This document shows, one piece after another, positions 9,190 through 19,180 of a stretch of 64,000 bases of DNA (position 1 is the stretch's first letter; each line of letters opens with the position of its first letter). The notes beneath the pieces were generated by a model that saw nothing but the letters and a program-made list of their open reading frames with translations, did not search any database and was not told the DNA's origin. The position numbers and the translations under genes were made by a program. The stretch is from DASYKS01 sp035995205 (GTDB lineage Bacteria > Acidobacteriota > Thermoanaerobaculia > Multivoradales > UBA5704): contig DASYKS010000017.1 in the NCBI GenBank assembly GCA_035995205.1, positions 151,169 to 215,168 on the forward strand. The letters run 5' to 3'.

Positions 9190-9690
9190 CCCTGGCCCTG
9201 AGGGCCAACCCCCGTTTAGCTGCTCGGCACCCGGACCGAACGCCTCGTGCAGTTCAACGTGACGCCGATCCGCAGCCGCAGCCGGTCCCGCCGCACCGCA
9301 CCCCCCTCCGACACGTCACCCCCGGCTGATCAGGCCGTAACGGTCGAACGGAAATCGGCGGCCGGTGAGTGAGCGAAGCGGGTAATAAGGCGCTGTAGAA
9401 GTTGGGTAAGGCGTGGGGCCTCCGGGCTCCACGCCGGTCGTTTGGAAGGATCGGTCTTGGGTGCGGGCAGCGCCAACGGCGCGCCTTTATAATAGCCTGG
9501 GGCAACGCCCCAGGTAGGAAGGGCGAAACCTTAACAAAGGGCTGGAAGCCCGCCCCATCCAACGCTACGGAGCAAGGCAATGGTGCGGGCTTTCAGCCCT
9601 CTTGGAGTGGGTTGCGATCAGCGCCTAGGGCTTCGCCCTAGGCTATTATGGATTCGGGCCGTTGGCCCTCATGGTTGTTAAATAGTAAGC
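9190..9690. repeat. Hairpin-rich noncoding stretch with interspersed palindromes
   Basis: No credible gene was seen between 9154 and 9735. The stretch holds several perfect short hairpins: CCTGGGGCAACGCCCCAGG at 9496-9514, CCTAGGGCTTCGCCCTAGG at 9624-9642, and GGGCCGTTGGCCC at 9656-9668. Paired phrases such as AATAGCCTGGGGCAACGCC and GCTGGAAGCCCGCCC/GCGGGCTTTCAGCCC also occur. This is the recurrent 'AGCCTGGGGCAACGCCCCAGG' type of intergenic element found in planctomycete- and acidobacteria-like genomes and often mis-annotated as small proteins. Confidence 0.6.
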
Positions 9691-9735
9691 ATAATTTGCC
9701 GTTGTATTCCTGGGTGCCCGGGTCTCCGGCCCTCG

Positions 9736-11757
9736 TCAGCCCGCGATCGCCTTGAGCTGCTTTTCCAGCCGTTTGCGGTGGCGGTTCTCGGGGTCCATCT
9801 GGACCAGGATCTTGAGCGCCAGCTCGGCCGAGCTTCTTTGGCCCTGGGTGAGGAAAGCTTCCACCTGGCGCACGCCCTGTTCGATCGACTCGTGGCGGCG
9901 GTGCGCGGTTTCGGCACGATCGATCTCGGCGAGCAGCTCGGCACCCTGCGCAACGCCTTCCGGCAGCCGATTGAGCTCGTGGGCCGCGCTCCGGGCGGCG
10001 AGAAAATCCTTCGCCACGATCGCGTCTCCCGCCCGGCGCGCAAGCTCCGCGGCGAGCGCCTCGGTTCCGAGAGTGGCGCGGGCGGCGTCGATCCGCTCGC
10101 GATAGGCATCGAGCGTAACCTTCGGCACGTCGAGCCGGGCGAGGTCGGCGAGCTCGCGCTCCGCCTCGGCGATCTTGCGGCTGGCGAGCAGCGTTTCGAG
10201 CCGACGCCGGCGGGCGGCGAAGTCGATCGAATCGCGGTCCTCCCGCTCGGCGGCGGCGATCGCTTCTTCGAGCGGCGCCGACCGTTCGGCCGAGCCGCCG
10301 ATCCTGCGCACGATCTCCACTTGGCCGCGAGCCGCGCGGAGGTCGCCCCGGGCAAGCGCGGCGCGTCCTTGCTCCAGCACGTCGTCGATCTTCCGATCGC
10401 GTTCCAGCTCCTCGGCCAAGGCGGAGATCCGCGCCTCGACCTCGCTCCGTTTCGGGTAGCCCGGCATCTGTTCGAGCAGGCTTTCGAGCGCGAACCGGGC
10501 AAGCGCCAGCTGCCGCTTGCCCAGGTACCCTTCGAGCACCCGCTCGGTCTCCCGGATGCTTTCGCCGACCTGGCTCTTCGCCTCGGCCTCGGCCAGGATC
10601 TGGCGCATGGCATCGAGCCCGGGCGCCTGGGGGTTGGTCGCTTCCAGCTTGTGGACCATCTCGGCCGCCGGACCCAAGCGCCCCGCGACGATCGCCTCTC
10701 GTGCCCGCGCGAGCACCTGGTCGCCTTCGCGGGCTCGCGCCGCCGCTTTTTCGATCTGCGCGAGCAGCTCCATCCGCTCCTTGCGGGTCAGGTCGGACGA
10801 GCTGCGCGGCTTCTCGGCGGCGGGCGGCGGGCCGCTCAGCGCCGCGGGAATCTGGATCTCCTGGGTCGCCGCGGTGCTCAGGCGGTAGCCCACTTTTTCC
10901 AGCGCCAGGATGAAGCTCACCGCGTCGGGAAAGCGTTGCTCCCGTTCGCGCTGGAGCGCGCGCCGGATCACCCGATCGAGCTCCTGCGGCACGGCCACGT
11001 CGGGGTTGCGCCCGGCGAGCGGCAGGGGATCCTCGGACAGTCGCTTGAAGATGAAGCCGTGGGGGCTCTCCGATTCGAACGGCGGCCGGCCGCAGACCAT
11101 CTCGTAGAGCACCAGGGCGAACGAGTAGAGGTCGCTCCGGCGATCCAGCCCGGCTTCGGAGGCGCCCGGACCCGCCTGCTCGGGCGAGCAGTACTGGAGC
11201 TTGCCCATGAACATGCCGACTTCCGTGATCTCCAGGGAGGGGTTCGGCCCGGGATCGCGGGCGAGGCCGAGATCGATGATCTTGACCCGCAGCTGCCCCC
11301 GGCGATCCTCGGTGATCATCAGGTTGTCGGGCGACAGGTCGCGGTGGATCACGCCGGTCGAATGGATCGCTTCCAGCCCGCGCAGGGTCTGGATGCCGAG
11401 CTGCACCGCCACCGGCACCGGGAACGGCCCTTCGCGGCGCAGGCGATCGCCGACCTCCTGACCTTCGATGTACTCCCAGACCATGTAAAAACTACCGTCG
11501 GCGAGCCGGGAGTAGTCGTAGAGGGTGGCGACGTTCGGATGCTTGATCTGCGTCGCGAGGCGGGCTTCGCGCAGGAATCGAGCCTGGGCTACCGGGTCGG
11601 TGGCAAGATCCTGGCGCAGGATCTTGACCACCCGCAGCTCCTGCAGGTGAAGATGACGAACGAGATAGACCTCGCCCATGCCTCCGGCACCCAAGGGGCG
11701 TACGATTTCGTACTTGCCCTCGAGAACCGAGCCGATGTCCCTCGGGCTTCCGCCCAT
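9736..11757 (-). CDS. Hanks-type serine/threonine protein kinase with helical C-terminal repeats
   Basis: 673 residues from an ATG at 11757 that has GGAGG about 6 nt upstream. An in-frame ATG at 11991 would add 78 residues overlapping the divergent lipoprotein gene and lacks a ribosome site. The kinase domain covers about residues 15-285: glycine loop LGAGGMGEVY (22-31), ATP-binding Lys45 in VVKIL, catalytic HRDLSPDN near 139, a DLG in place of the usual DFG, and activation-segment end GKLQYCSPEQAGPG. The rest is alanine- and glutamate-rich helical repeats resembling TPRs (for example AREAIVAGRLGPAAEMVHKL). No membrane segment is evident, so it is likely cytosolic. Substrates are unknown. Confidence 0.93.
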   Translation of the reverse strand: MGGSPRDIGSVLEGKYEIVRPLGAGGMGEVYLVRHLHLQELRVVKILRQDLATDPVAQARFLREARLATQIKHPNVATLYDYSRLADGSFYMVWEYIEGQEVGDRLRREGPFPVPVAVQLGIQTLRGLEAIHSTGVIHRDLSPDNLMITEDRRGQLRVKIIDLGLARDPGPNPSLEITEVGMFMGKLQYCSPEQAGPGASEAGLDRRSDLYSFALVLYEMVCGRPPFESESPHGFIFKRLSEDPLPLAGRNPDVAVPQELDRVIRRALQREREQRFPDAVSFILALEKVGYRLSTAATQEIQIPAALSGPPPAAEKPRSSSDLTRKERMELLAQIEKAAARAREGDQVLARAREAIVAGRLGPAAEMVHKLEATNPQAPGLDAMRQILAEAEAKSQVGESIRETERVLEGYLGKRQLALARFALESLLEQMPGYPKRSEVEARISALAEELERDRKIDDVLEQGRAALARGDLRAARGQVEIVRRIGGSAERSAPLEEAIAAAEREDRDSIDFAARRRRLETLLASRKIAEAERELADLARLDVPKVTLDAYRERIDAARATLGTEALAAELARRAGDAIVAKDFLAARSAAHELNRLPEGVAQGAELLAEIDRAETAHRRHESIEQGVRQVEAFLTQGQRSSAELALKILVQMDPENRHRKRLEKQLKAIAG

Positions 11758-11989
11758 CGCGCCTCCATCCGAAAACAGCGCGTATTGTAGCGCCGCTTCC
11801 TTCGCGTACCGTTCACCTTCCACCATGAGCATGGGGTCGTAGGCGAAGCGGTCGGCCGCTATGTTACCGAAGCCGTGCTCCCGTCCCGCGCCGCGGTCGA
11901 CCCCCACTTCCCGAAGGTGCGCCGGGGGAAAGAAACGAGCCGGAAGGGCTCCTTCTTCCGCTATTCTTTCTCGGTCGTCCGCTCGCTCC

Positions 11990-14182
11990 ATGCGCTTCCT
12001 TCTCCATGTCCCTTCGCTCGCCGCCGCCCGGGCCGGGGCGCTCGCCGCGCTCTTGACCCTCGGAGCCGGCGCATGCTCGCGTCCGGATGTCTCGGCTCCG
12101 AGACCGAAAAATCTCGTTTTGGTGACGATCGATACGCTTCGGCGCGACCACGTCGGAGCCTACGGCGACCCGAAGGCGGCAACCCCGGCGCTCGACCGGC
12201 TGGCGCGCGAAGGGCTGCGGTTCGACGCCGCAACCGCCAACGCCCCCCTCACCCTGGTTTCCCATTCGAGCCTGCTGTCGGGTTTGCTGCCACCGCACCA
12301 CGGCCTACGCAACAACGGTGCCGGTACTTTTCCCGCCGATCGCGAGACGCTCGCCACGGTGCTCTCGGCCGCGGGCCTCAAGACCGGCGCGTTCGTCGCG
12401 GCCTTCGTGCTCGACCGGCGGTTCGGCCTCGGCCGCGGCTTCGACACCTATGACGACGAGGTCGAGCGCGAGGTCGGCGCCCGGCCGGCGCTCGAAGCCG
12501 AGCGGCGCGGCGACCAGGTGATGGACCGCGCGCTCGCCTGGCTCGGCGGGCTCGGTGGGCAACGTTCGGCGAAAGGCGACGAGGCGGCGCCCTTCTTCCT
12601 CTGGGTCCACCTGTACGACCCGCACGCACCGTACGCGCCGCCGCCGCCGTTCCGCGAACGCTTCGCCGGGGACCCCTACCGCGGCGAGATCGCCTTTGCC
12701 GACGCGCAGGTCGGGCGCCTTCTCGACGAGCTCGACCGCCGCGGGCTCTCCGCCTCCACCCTGGTCGCCGTCGCCGCCGATCACGGCGAGGGCTTGGGCG
12801 AGCACGGCGAGGCGACCCACGGCATGCTGATCTATGAATCGACGCTCGCGGTGCCGCTGCTGCTGCGCGGCCCGGGCCTCGCGCCGCGGACGATCGCGGC
12901 GCCGGTCGGCCTGTGCGATCTCGGGCCGACCCTCGCGGGCCTGCTCGGCCACCCCTTTGCGCCGCCCGCCGCCGGCAAGGCGCTCGACGGCCGCGATCTT
13001 TCCGAACCGTTGAGGGAAGGCCGGGAGCCCGCGCGCGGTGAGGTCTACGCCGAGACCCATTACCCCGAAATCTTCGGCTGGAGCCCGCTCTCGATGCTCC
13101 GGCGCCGCGACGCGAAATACATTTCGGCGCCGCGCCCGGAGCTCTACGACCTGGCGCGCGATCCGGGCGAGCGGCGGAACCTGCTCTCCGCGGACGCGGG
13201 CAAGGATCCGCGCGATCCGCGCCTCCCCAGCGCCGGCTTCGCCGCGCGGCTGGCGGAGATCGAGGCCGGCGCGGTCAAGACCACGGCCCCGCGGGTCGAC
13301 GCTGAGACCGCCGCGCGTCTCGCGAGCCTCGGCTACGTCGCCGGGGGCAACCGGACCGCCCCGCCGCGGGCGGGCGACCTGCGGCCCGATCCGAAAGACC
13401 GGATCGCCCTGTTTCAACGCTTTGAAGCGGCGGCCTTGGCGCTCCGCTCGGGAGATGCCGCGAGAGCGATCTCCGAGCTGCGCGCGCTCGCCGCCGCCGA
13501 TCCGGGCAACGCGACGTTTCGCGGCCGGCTCGCCCAAGCGTTGCGCGAAGGCGGCCGGCCGGCCGAAGCGATCCCCGTGCTGCGCGATGCCGCGCTCGCC
13601 GCGCCGGCCGATCCCGACGTCTGGTACGACCTGGCGGTGGCGCTCCAAGCGGACGGCCGGTCCAAAGAGGCGCAGACCGCGATCGAGCGCGCGATCCAGC
13701 TCGACGACACGCGCCCCGATCCGCACAACACCCTGGGCCTGTTGCTGCTCGCCGAGGGTCGCGCCGACGAGGCGCGGCGCCAGTTCGAGCGCGCGGTGGC
13801 GATCGACCCGCGCGGCTCCGTCGCGCTCAATAACTTGGGCAACGCCTTGCGCAGCTTGGGCCGAGCGGGCGAAGCCGAGGGAGCCTACCGCCGGGCGATC
13901 GCCGCGGCGCCGCGCTACGCCGAGCCCTGGAACGGCCTCGGCGCTCTGTTGGTCGAGGCGGATCGCCCGCGCGAAGCGATCGACTGTTTCGATCGTTCGC
14001 GGGAGCTTGCGCCGGGCAACCTGGAAACGCTGATCAACCGCGGCATCGCGCTGGAGCTGGCCGGCGACCGAAGCGGTGCCGCCGCGAGCTATCGGGACTT
14101 CCTCTCCGCGGCGGGCGGCGCCCCGGCTTGGGCCGACCAGCGCCGGGCCGCCGAGCAGCTGCTCGCCCGGCTCGCCCGCTAA
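11990..14182 (+). CDS. Sulfatase-like (alkaline phosphatase superfamily) TPR lipoprotein
   Basis: 730 residues from an ATG at 11990; an in-frame ATG at 11861 would put the signal peptide in the middle. The N-terminus is a lipoprotein signal (AAARAGALAALLTLGAGAC). The catalytic domain opens NLVLVTIDTLRRDHVGAYGD (metal Asp) and later has VAVAADHGEGLGEHGEATHG (Asp-His metal ligands). The classical sulfatase C/S-x-P-x-R formylglycine motif is missing: the equivalent segment reads APLTLVSHSSLLSG, as in the predicted 'sulfatase + TPR' family. Residues about 475-730 are TPRs. The protein is probably periplasmic and lipid-anchored; the true substrate is unknown. It is divergent from the kinase gene, and the shared intergenic region should hold both promoters. 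Confidence 0.85.
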   Translation: MRFLLHVPSLAAARAGALAALLTLGAGACSRPDVSAPRPKNLVLVTIDTLRRDHVGAYGDPKAATPALDRLAREGLRFDAATANAPLTLVSHSSLLSGLLPPHHGLRNNGAGTFPADRETLATVLSAAGLKTGAFVAAFVLDRRFGLGRGFDTYDDEVEREVGARPALEAERRGDQVMDRALAWLGGLGGQRSAKGDEAAPFFLWVHLYDPHAPYAPPPPFRERFAGDPYRGEIAFADAQVGRLLDELDRRGLSASTLVAVAADHGEGLGEHGEATHGMLIYESTLAVPLLLRGPGLAPRTIAAPVGLCDLGPTLAGLLGHPFAPPAAGKALDGRDLSEPLREGREPARGEVYAETHYPEIFGWSPLSMLRRRDAKYISAPRPELYDLARDPGERRNLLSADAGKDPRDPRLPSAGFAARLAEIEAGAVKTTAPRVDAETAARLASLGYVAGGNRTAPPRAGDLRPDPKDRIALFQRFEAAALALRSGDAARAISELRALAAADPGNATFRGRLAQALREGGRPAEAIPVLRDAALAAPADPDVWYDLAVALQADGRSKEAQTAIERAIQLDDTRPDPHNTLGLLLLAEGRADEARRQFERAVAIDPRGSVALNNLGNALRSLGRAGEAEGAYRRAIAAAPRYAEPWNGLGALLVEADRPREAIDCFDRSRELAPGNLETLINRGIALELAGDRSGAAASYRDFLSAAGGAPAWADQRRAAEQLLARLAR

Positions 14183-14300
14183 TTTCCGTTCGGTAAACGA
14201 AAACACGCCTCCGGGACGGACCCTCTCGACCCCCCGCTCCGGTTGGCGTAGTCTTAGGTCACCAACGTCCCTTGACGTTCTTCCAAAGGAGATTGCAGCG

Positions 14301-17243
14301 ATGACAGGCAAGGCACTCTTGCTGCGGCGCGGACTGACCGTCCTGTGCGCCGTGGCGGCCCTCATGGGGATTCTCGCTCCACCGGCGGCCGCGCAGTCGG
14401 CCGCGGGCACCCTCGTCGGTCGCGCCGTCGACGAATCCGGCGCCGGACTGCCGGGCGTCACCGTGACCGCGACCAACACCGAGACCGGCTCGTCCCGGCT
14501 CACCGTCTCCGGCGAGGACGGCTCCTACCGGTTCGCCGCGCTCCCGGCCGGCACCTACAAGGTCGTCATCGAGCTCGCCGGCTTCTCGACCGTCAACGTC
14601 GAAGGGGTCGTGGTCTCGGTCGCCACCGAACGGCGGCTCGAAACCACGCTCAAGCCCGCCGCCGTCGAGGAGTCGATCACGGTCGTCGACGAGGCGCCCC
14701 TGGTCGCCAACTCCGCCTCGATCGGCGCCGTGATCAGCCAGGAAGAGCTGCAGAACCTGCCGCTCAACGGCCGGCAGTTCGCCAACCTCGCCGTGCTCGC
14801 GCCGGGCACCACGCTCGGCTACAACACCGACCCGACCAAGCCGGGCCAGCTGGTCGTCCAGCTGAACGGCGGCTTCGGCAGGAACGTCAACTACATCATC
14901 GACGGCGGCGACAACACCGACGACACGATCGGCGGCGCGCTGCAGAACTTCCCGCTCGAAGCGGTCCAGGAATTCAAGATCCAGACCCAGCAGTACAAGG
15001 CGGAGTTCGGCCGTACCACCGGCGGCGTGCTGTCGGTCGTCACCAAGACCGGAACCAACGAGCTCCAGGGTAGCGCCTACGGCTTCTTCCGCGACAAGAG
15101 CCTCAACACCGAGAGCGAGACCGAGAAGCGCGGCGGCCAGGGCAAGGGCGACTACAAGCGCAAGCAGTACGGGGTATCGCTCGGCGGTCCGATCGTCAAG
15201 GACAAGGCGCACTTCTTCGGCACCTACGAGAAGACCAACCGCGACACGGCCTATACGATCAACACCGACGTAGACGAGGATCCGTCGACTCCTCCCGTCT
15301 TCCCGACCTTGCAGGGTCAGTCGGTCGCCATTCCGTTCGAAGACGAGCTCGGCCAGTTCAAAGCGTCCTTCGACCCGTCGCCCAAGCAGTACCTCCAGGT
15401 GCGCTACGGCTTTCAGAAGAACACCGACAAGTACGGCGCCGGCCCGCTGACCGCGCCGAGCGCGCTCGGCACCGTCGCCAACGAGTATTCGTCGGTGCTG
15501 GTAGGCCACACGTTCCAGCTCGGCTCGGAGGCGCTCAACGAAGCGCTGTTCCAGTACACCAAGTTCGAGAACACGATCTCCGCCGATTCGTCGGACCCGT
15601 TCCTCTATTTCCCGTCGGGCGCCGTGATCGGCCAGAACATCAATACGCCGCAATCGACGAACCAGACCAAGTACCAGCTCAAGGACGACTTCAGCTTCAC
15701 CAAGACCCTCGGCGGCAGGCGCCACGATTTCAAGACCGGCGTCAACTACATCGACGAGCCGACCCTGGGCGGCGATTTCACGACCGGCACCAGCGGCCAG
15801 TTCTCGCTGCTCGAAGACCGGCTCGATTCTCCGGTCTCGGACATCACCTTCAACGGCGGCTTCTCCGGCAATGACACCCCGATCAAACAGTACGGCATCT
15901 ACTTCCAGGACGACATCGCGGTCAGCAACAACCTGACCGTCAACGTCGGCCTCCGCTACGACTACTGGGACGGCTTCGACCTCGACCAGCGGACCAATCC
16001 GATCTGGCAGAGGCTCTCGACCCAGACCCAGTTCAACGAGGGCTACCTGCGCGACTTCCAGGGCGGCAAAGGCGGAGTGCTCGAGAACGACGACAACAAC
16101 TGGGCGCCCCGTCTCGGTTTCACCTGGGACACCAAGGGCGACGGCCGTCACCTGCTGCGCGGCGGCATCGGCCGCTATTACGACTTCCCCTATACCAACG
16201 CCACGATCCTGTTCCCGGCGCTCGCCGTCCAGTCCGCGGGTTTCGGCGTGGTCTACAACGTCAACGACCCGGCCGGCATCCGCAACCCGAACGGCACGCT
16301 CTTCCAGGTCGGCCAGCCGCTGCCGCCGAACCAGGGCGGTAACGTACCCCTGCCGACCGAGGTGGCGTCGCCGACCCTCGCAACGCCCTACTCCGACCAG
16401 ATCTCGCTCGGCTATTCCTGGCAGGCGAACGATTGGCTCGGCCTCAACTTCGAAGCCGTGTCGGTCGAATACAAGGACATCCCGTTTCGCTTCCGCGCCA
16501 ACCCCCGGCAGGATCTCAACCACGACGGCGTCATCCAAGCCAACGAGCCGCGCCGCTTCGCGCCGTTCCAGAACTTCCGCATCTGGTACGGCAACGGCTC
16601 GGCGAGCTACGAAGGCGCCAACGTCGGTTTCCGCATCCGCGACCCGAAGGGAAGGTTCGAGTTCCAGGGCTTCTACACCTACTCGAAGGCCGAGGGTAAC
16701 GTGCTCGGCGGGGCCGACGAGTTCCGGCTCACCGTGGTCGAGAACCAGCCCGACGCGACCGCCGGCCGCGACGTCTCGGTCAACCCCTTGAACCCGACCT
16801 GTAAGGACTGCACCGGACCGCTCTACACCGACGCGCGAAACCGCTTCACCATCGGCGGTACTTACAACGCGCCGTTCGGAATCAAGCTCGCCGGGACCTT
16901 CCGTTACCGTTCGGCCCTGCCGTACACCGAGTTCAGCGGCGGCGACGACCGGTTCGTCGACGGCTTCCGTCTCGACTTGGCGCCCGGCGTGAGCCGCCCG
17001 AATAACCTGCGCGGCGCTTCCTTCCAGCAACTCGACCTGCGCGTCGCCAAGGAGTTCACGTTCGGCGGCCATTACGGCTTCGAGCTGATCGCCGAGGTGT
17101 TCAACGTGTTCAACGAGGAGAACCCGGCCGCCTTCAACGGCACCCGCACGGCGGCCAACTTCGAGCAGCCGACGAGCTTCGCCGGCGACCCGGGCCAGGG
17201 CGAGCAGCGTCTCGCGCAGCTCGGCGTGCGATTTAGTTTCTAA
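14301..17243 (+). CDS. TonB-dependent outer-membrane receptor with N-terminal carboxypeptidase-regulatory-like domain (Oar-like)
   Basis: 980 residues from an ATG at 14301 with AAAGGAG upstream. A signal peptide ends near PPAAAQS. A carboxypeptidase-regulatory-like beta domain follows (GTLVGRAVDESGAGLPGVTV, residues about 34-115), then a plug domain (LPLNGRQFANLAVLAPGTT, later VQEFKIQTQQYKAEFGRTTG) and a long beta-barrel (RYDYWDGF, HLLRGGIGRYYDFPY). It ends in the aromatic LAQLGVRFSF expected of outer-membrane barrels. This architecture typifies acidobacterial receptors for oligosaccharides or peptides; the ligand is unknown. A strong terminator follows. Confidence 0.93.
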   Translation: MTGKALLLRRGLTVLCAVAALMGILAPPAAAQSAAGTLVGRAVDESGAGLPGVTVTATNTETGSSRLTVSGEDGSYRFAALPAGTYKVVIELAGFSTVNVEGVVVSVATERRLETTLKPAAVEESITVVDEAPLVANSASIGAVISQEELQNLPLNGRQFANLAVLAPGTTLGYNTDPTKPGQLVVQLNGGFGRNVNYIIDGGDNTDDTIGGALQNFPLEAVQEFKIQTQQYKAEFGRTTGGVLSVVTKTGTNELQGSAYGFFRDKSLNTESETEKRGGQGKGDYKRKQYGVSLGGPIVKDKAHFFGTYEKTNRDTAYTINTDVDEDPSTPPVFPTLQGQSVAIPFEDELGQFKASFDPSPKQYLQVRYGFQKNTDKYGAGPLTAPSALGTVANEYSSVLVGHTFQLGSEALNEALFQYTKFENTISADSSDPFLYFPSGAVIGQNINTPQSTNQTKYQLKDDFSFTKTLGGRRHDFKTGVNYIDEPTLGGDFTTGTSGQFSLLEDRLDSPVSDITFNGGFSGNDTPIKQYGIYFQDDIAVSNNLTVNVGLRYDYWDGFDLDQRTNPIWQRLSTQTQFNEGYLRDFQGGKGGVLENDDNNWAPRLGFTWDTKGDGRHLLRGGIGRYYDFPYTNATILFPALAVQSAGFGVVYNVNDPAGIRNPNGTLFQVGQPLPPNQGGNVPLPTEVASPTLATPYSDQISLGYSWQANDWLGLNFEAVSVEYKDIPFRFRANPRQDLNHDGVIQANEPRRFAPFQNFRIWYGNGSASYEGANVGFRIRDPKGRFEFQGFYTYSKAEGNVLGGADEFRLTVVENQPDATAGRDVSVNPLNPTCKDCTGPLYTDARNRFTIGGTYNAPFGIKLAGTFRYRSALPYTEFSGGDDRFVDGFRLDLAPGVSRPNNLRGASFQQLDLRVAKEFTFGGHYGFELIAEVFNVFNEENPAAFNGTRTAANFEQPTSFAGDPGQGEQRLAQLGVRFSF

Positions 17244-17263
17244 GGCTCGTACACTTCAGGATC

Positions 17264-17297
17264 AAAAACGGGGGCGCTCCGGCGCCCCCGTTTTTTT
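17264..17297. terminator. Intrinsic terminator, likely bidirectional
   Basis: An A-tract, the stem CGGGGGCG-CTCCG-CGCCCCCG and a run of seven T make a classic rho-independent terminator between the convergent TonB receptor gene and the following minus-strand gene. The A-tract on the other side would serve the opposite strand. Confidence 0.93.
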
Positions 17298-17305
17298 GTC
17301 GGCCG

Positions 17306-19162
17306 TCATTTGCGCGCCGGATCGATCCGCCGCCCGCCGACGAACGCGTACTCGCCCGGCGAAAAAGCCAACCGCTCCGCCCCGATCTCTTCGAGCTCGA
17401 TCTCCCGCCCGGCGACCCGCAGGCTCGCGCGCACGGCAACCGCCGCCGCGAACTGCGCGAAATCGCCGTCCTCGGCGCGCCGGCCGACGATCAGCGCGAT
17501 CGATGCCGGCTGGACGTCGGGCACCGCGACCCAGGCGTCTCGGTAGGCCGGATCGCCGCCGAAGTACTCGGGAAAACGCGCCGCGGCGCGCGCCACCTGC
17601 CACCCTCCGGCCGTCACCAGGGCGGCGTAGACCGGGCCGCGCCGGGCGACCACGACCTGGGCCGAGACCTTGCGCGGCCGGCTCCATCCCGGCGCGAGGT
17701 AGGCATGCCCGAGATCGCCGGGATCGGAACCTTCGCCGGCGCGCCCGAGCCGGGCGAGCACCCGGTTGCGTTCGGCGAGCGCGAAATCCTGGCCCACCCA
17801 GCTCTTCCAGCGGTCCTCGTGAGGGTTGCGGTTGCGGCTCCACAGGTAGAGCGGCGCGAAGCCTTCCCCCTCGGGAAACAGCGCGGCCACGATCTCCTGG
17901 CCGCCGGAGACGCCGATCGAGAGGCCTGCGATCGACTGCGCGGCCCCCAAGATGTAGTCCGGCGTCGCCCAGGAGGTTCGGGAAAGATCGAGCGGCCGGC
18001 GCGTCCCGGTCCGCAGGGTCCGCCGCGAGCGGATCTCATAGGGCGGCTGGAAGCGCCTTTGGGCCAGCGCCTTCACCGCTTCGGCCGGCGGTCGATAACC
18101 GCTCACCGCGAGCTGCGGCGCATCGACGAAACGAATCTGCTGCGGATCGCCGATCCCGGCGAGCAGCCAGGCCCAGGCTTGCCAGGGTGTATTGGTGGCG
18201 CCGAGCGCCCAATGGACATAGGTCCGGCTTTTCGCTCCGGCGGGAAAACCGGCCGCCTGCTCGCGCGCCCAAGCCAGGAACAGCCGGTCGAGCTGTCGCC
18301 GCGCGGCCGAGCGCAGCTCCTCGCCGGGCGCGAAATCGGCGATCTGGAGCACCGCCGTGATCGAGATCGCGAGATAGCCCGGGCTTTCGGCCTCATACCA
18401 CCCCTCCCGTTCGTGGGCGGCAAAAAATGCCAAGAGGTAGTCGTTCCACCCGCTCGCGGATGCCGAATCGATCCGGCCGGCCACGACTTCGGCGACCAAG
18501 CTGCGCGCCGCCTGGACGACCCGTTGGTTCTCCGTCTCGGCAAAGCGCCAGGGATCGGCGATCTGCTGGGGACCGGGCGGGGCGGCGCCGGCCGAGGCCG
18601 TTTTTCGCAGCCGCTCTCGCAGAGCGGGAGGCAGGACGTTGGGGAACTGAAGGATCAGGCGCTCCAGCGTCAGCTGGGTGTTCTGGCACCGAAACGAGCC
18701 CGCGGCCGCGCAATCGTCGAGCGCCGCCTCGGTCCACCGTGCGGCATCCGCCGCGGCGCCCGGAAACCCGTTGCGGGCGAGAGCCGCGGCGGAAAGCGCC
18801 CCTTTGGCCCAGCGCGAGCTGTCTTTGGGGTCCGTTTCGTCCAGCTCGTCGCGCAGGAATCCCTGGTAGGCGTAGAACAGGTAGAGAGGAGCGGCGTCAC
18901 GGCGCTCCGACCGCGCGGGCCCGGGTCTCGCAAGCTCCGCGGCTCCCGCGGTGGGCGACGGGCTCGGCGGGGCCGGCGCCGTGGCACGGCACGCCGCAAG
19001 GCCGATCAGCAGCAGAACCGACCTGCGGATCGACTTTCGGACCGGCCCTTGGAGCGACTTCCGGCGGCTCTGCAGCGTCCCCTCCCCTCCCGCGCGGGGG
19101 CAGGCGCGGTTTATGCTTCTCCCCCGGCCAGCCGGTGTTCCCGCCGGCCTTCTGAGGATCAT
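17306..19162 (-). CDS. Hypothetical lipoprotein, possibly with an alpha/alpha-toroid (heparinase-like) fold
   Basis: No confident family match. A hydrophobic segment ending in a lipobox (RRSVLLLIGLAACRATAPAP) indicates a lipoprotein. The ATG at 19162 leaves about 50 residues before it, so the real start is uncertain and may be a non-ATG codon downstream (a CTG near 19079 follows GGGAGGGGAGGGG). The middle is helical and tryptophan/tyrosine-rich (EGWYEAESPGYLAISITAVL, LFLAWAREQAAGFPAGAKSR), reminiscent of alginate-lyase/heparinase-type toroids, and the C-terminal third is beta-rich. That fold suggestion is weak. It is divergent from the small membrane protein at 19181. Confidence 0.6.
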   Translation of the reverse strand: MILRRPAGTPAGRGRSINRACPRAGGEGTLQSRRKSLQGPVRKSIRRSVLLLIGLAACRATAPAPPSPSPTAGAAELARPGPARSERRDAAPLYLFYAYQGFLRDELDETDPKDSSRWAKGALSAAALARNGFPGAAADAARWTEAALDDCAAAGSFRCQNTQLTLERLILQFPNVLPPALRERLRKTASAGAAPPGPQQIADPWRFAETENQRVVQAARSLVAEVVAGRIDSASASGWNDYLLAFFAAHEREGWYEAESPGYLAISITAVLQIADFAPGEELRSAARRQLDRLFLAWAREQAAGFPAGAKSRTYVHWALGATNTPWQAWAWLLAGIGDPQQIRFVDAPQLAVSGYRPPAEAVKALAQRRFQPPYEIRSRRTLRTGTRRPLDLSRTSWATPDYILGAAQSIAGLSIGVSGGQEIVAALFPEGEGFAPLYLWSRNRNPHEDRWKSWVGQDFALAERNRVLARLGRAGEGSDPGDLGHAYLAPGWSRPRKVSAQVVVARRGPVYAALVTAGGWQVARAAARFPEYFGGDPAYRDAWVAVPDVQPASIALIVGRRAEDGDFAQFAAAVAVRASLRVAGREIELEEIGAERLAFSPGEYAFVGGRRIDPARK

Positions 19163-19180
19163 ACGGGGGAGGGTTTCACG

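Noticed and set aside
11758..11991. Longer kinase N-terminus starting at 11991
   Set aside because: It overlaps the divergent lipoprotein start and has no Shine-Dalgarno, while the ATG at 11757 has GGAGG at good spacing right before the kinase domain.
14259..17072. 937-residue open frame antisense to the TonB receptor
   Set aside because: It is a high-GC shadow of a strongly supported gene, with low-complexity Val/Glu/Arg composition and no domains.
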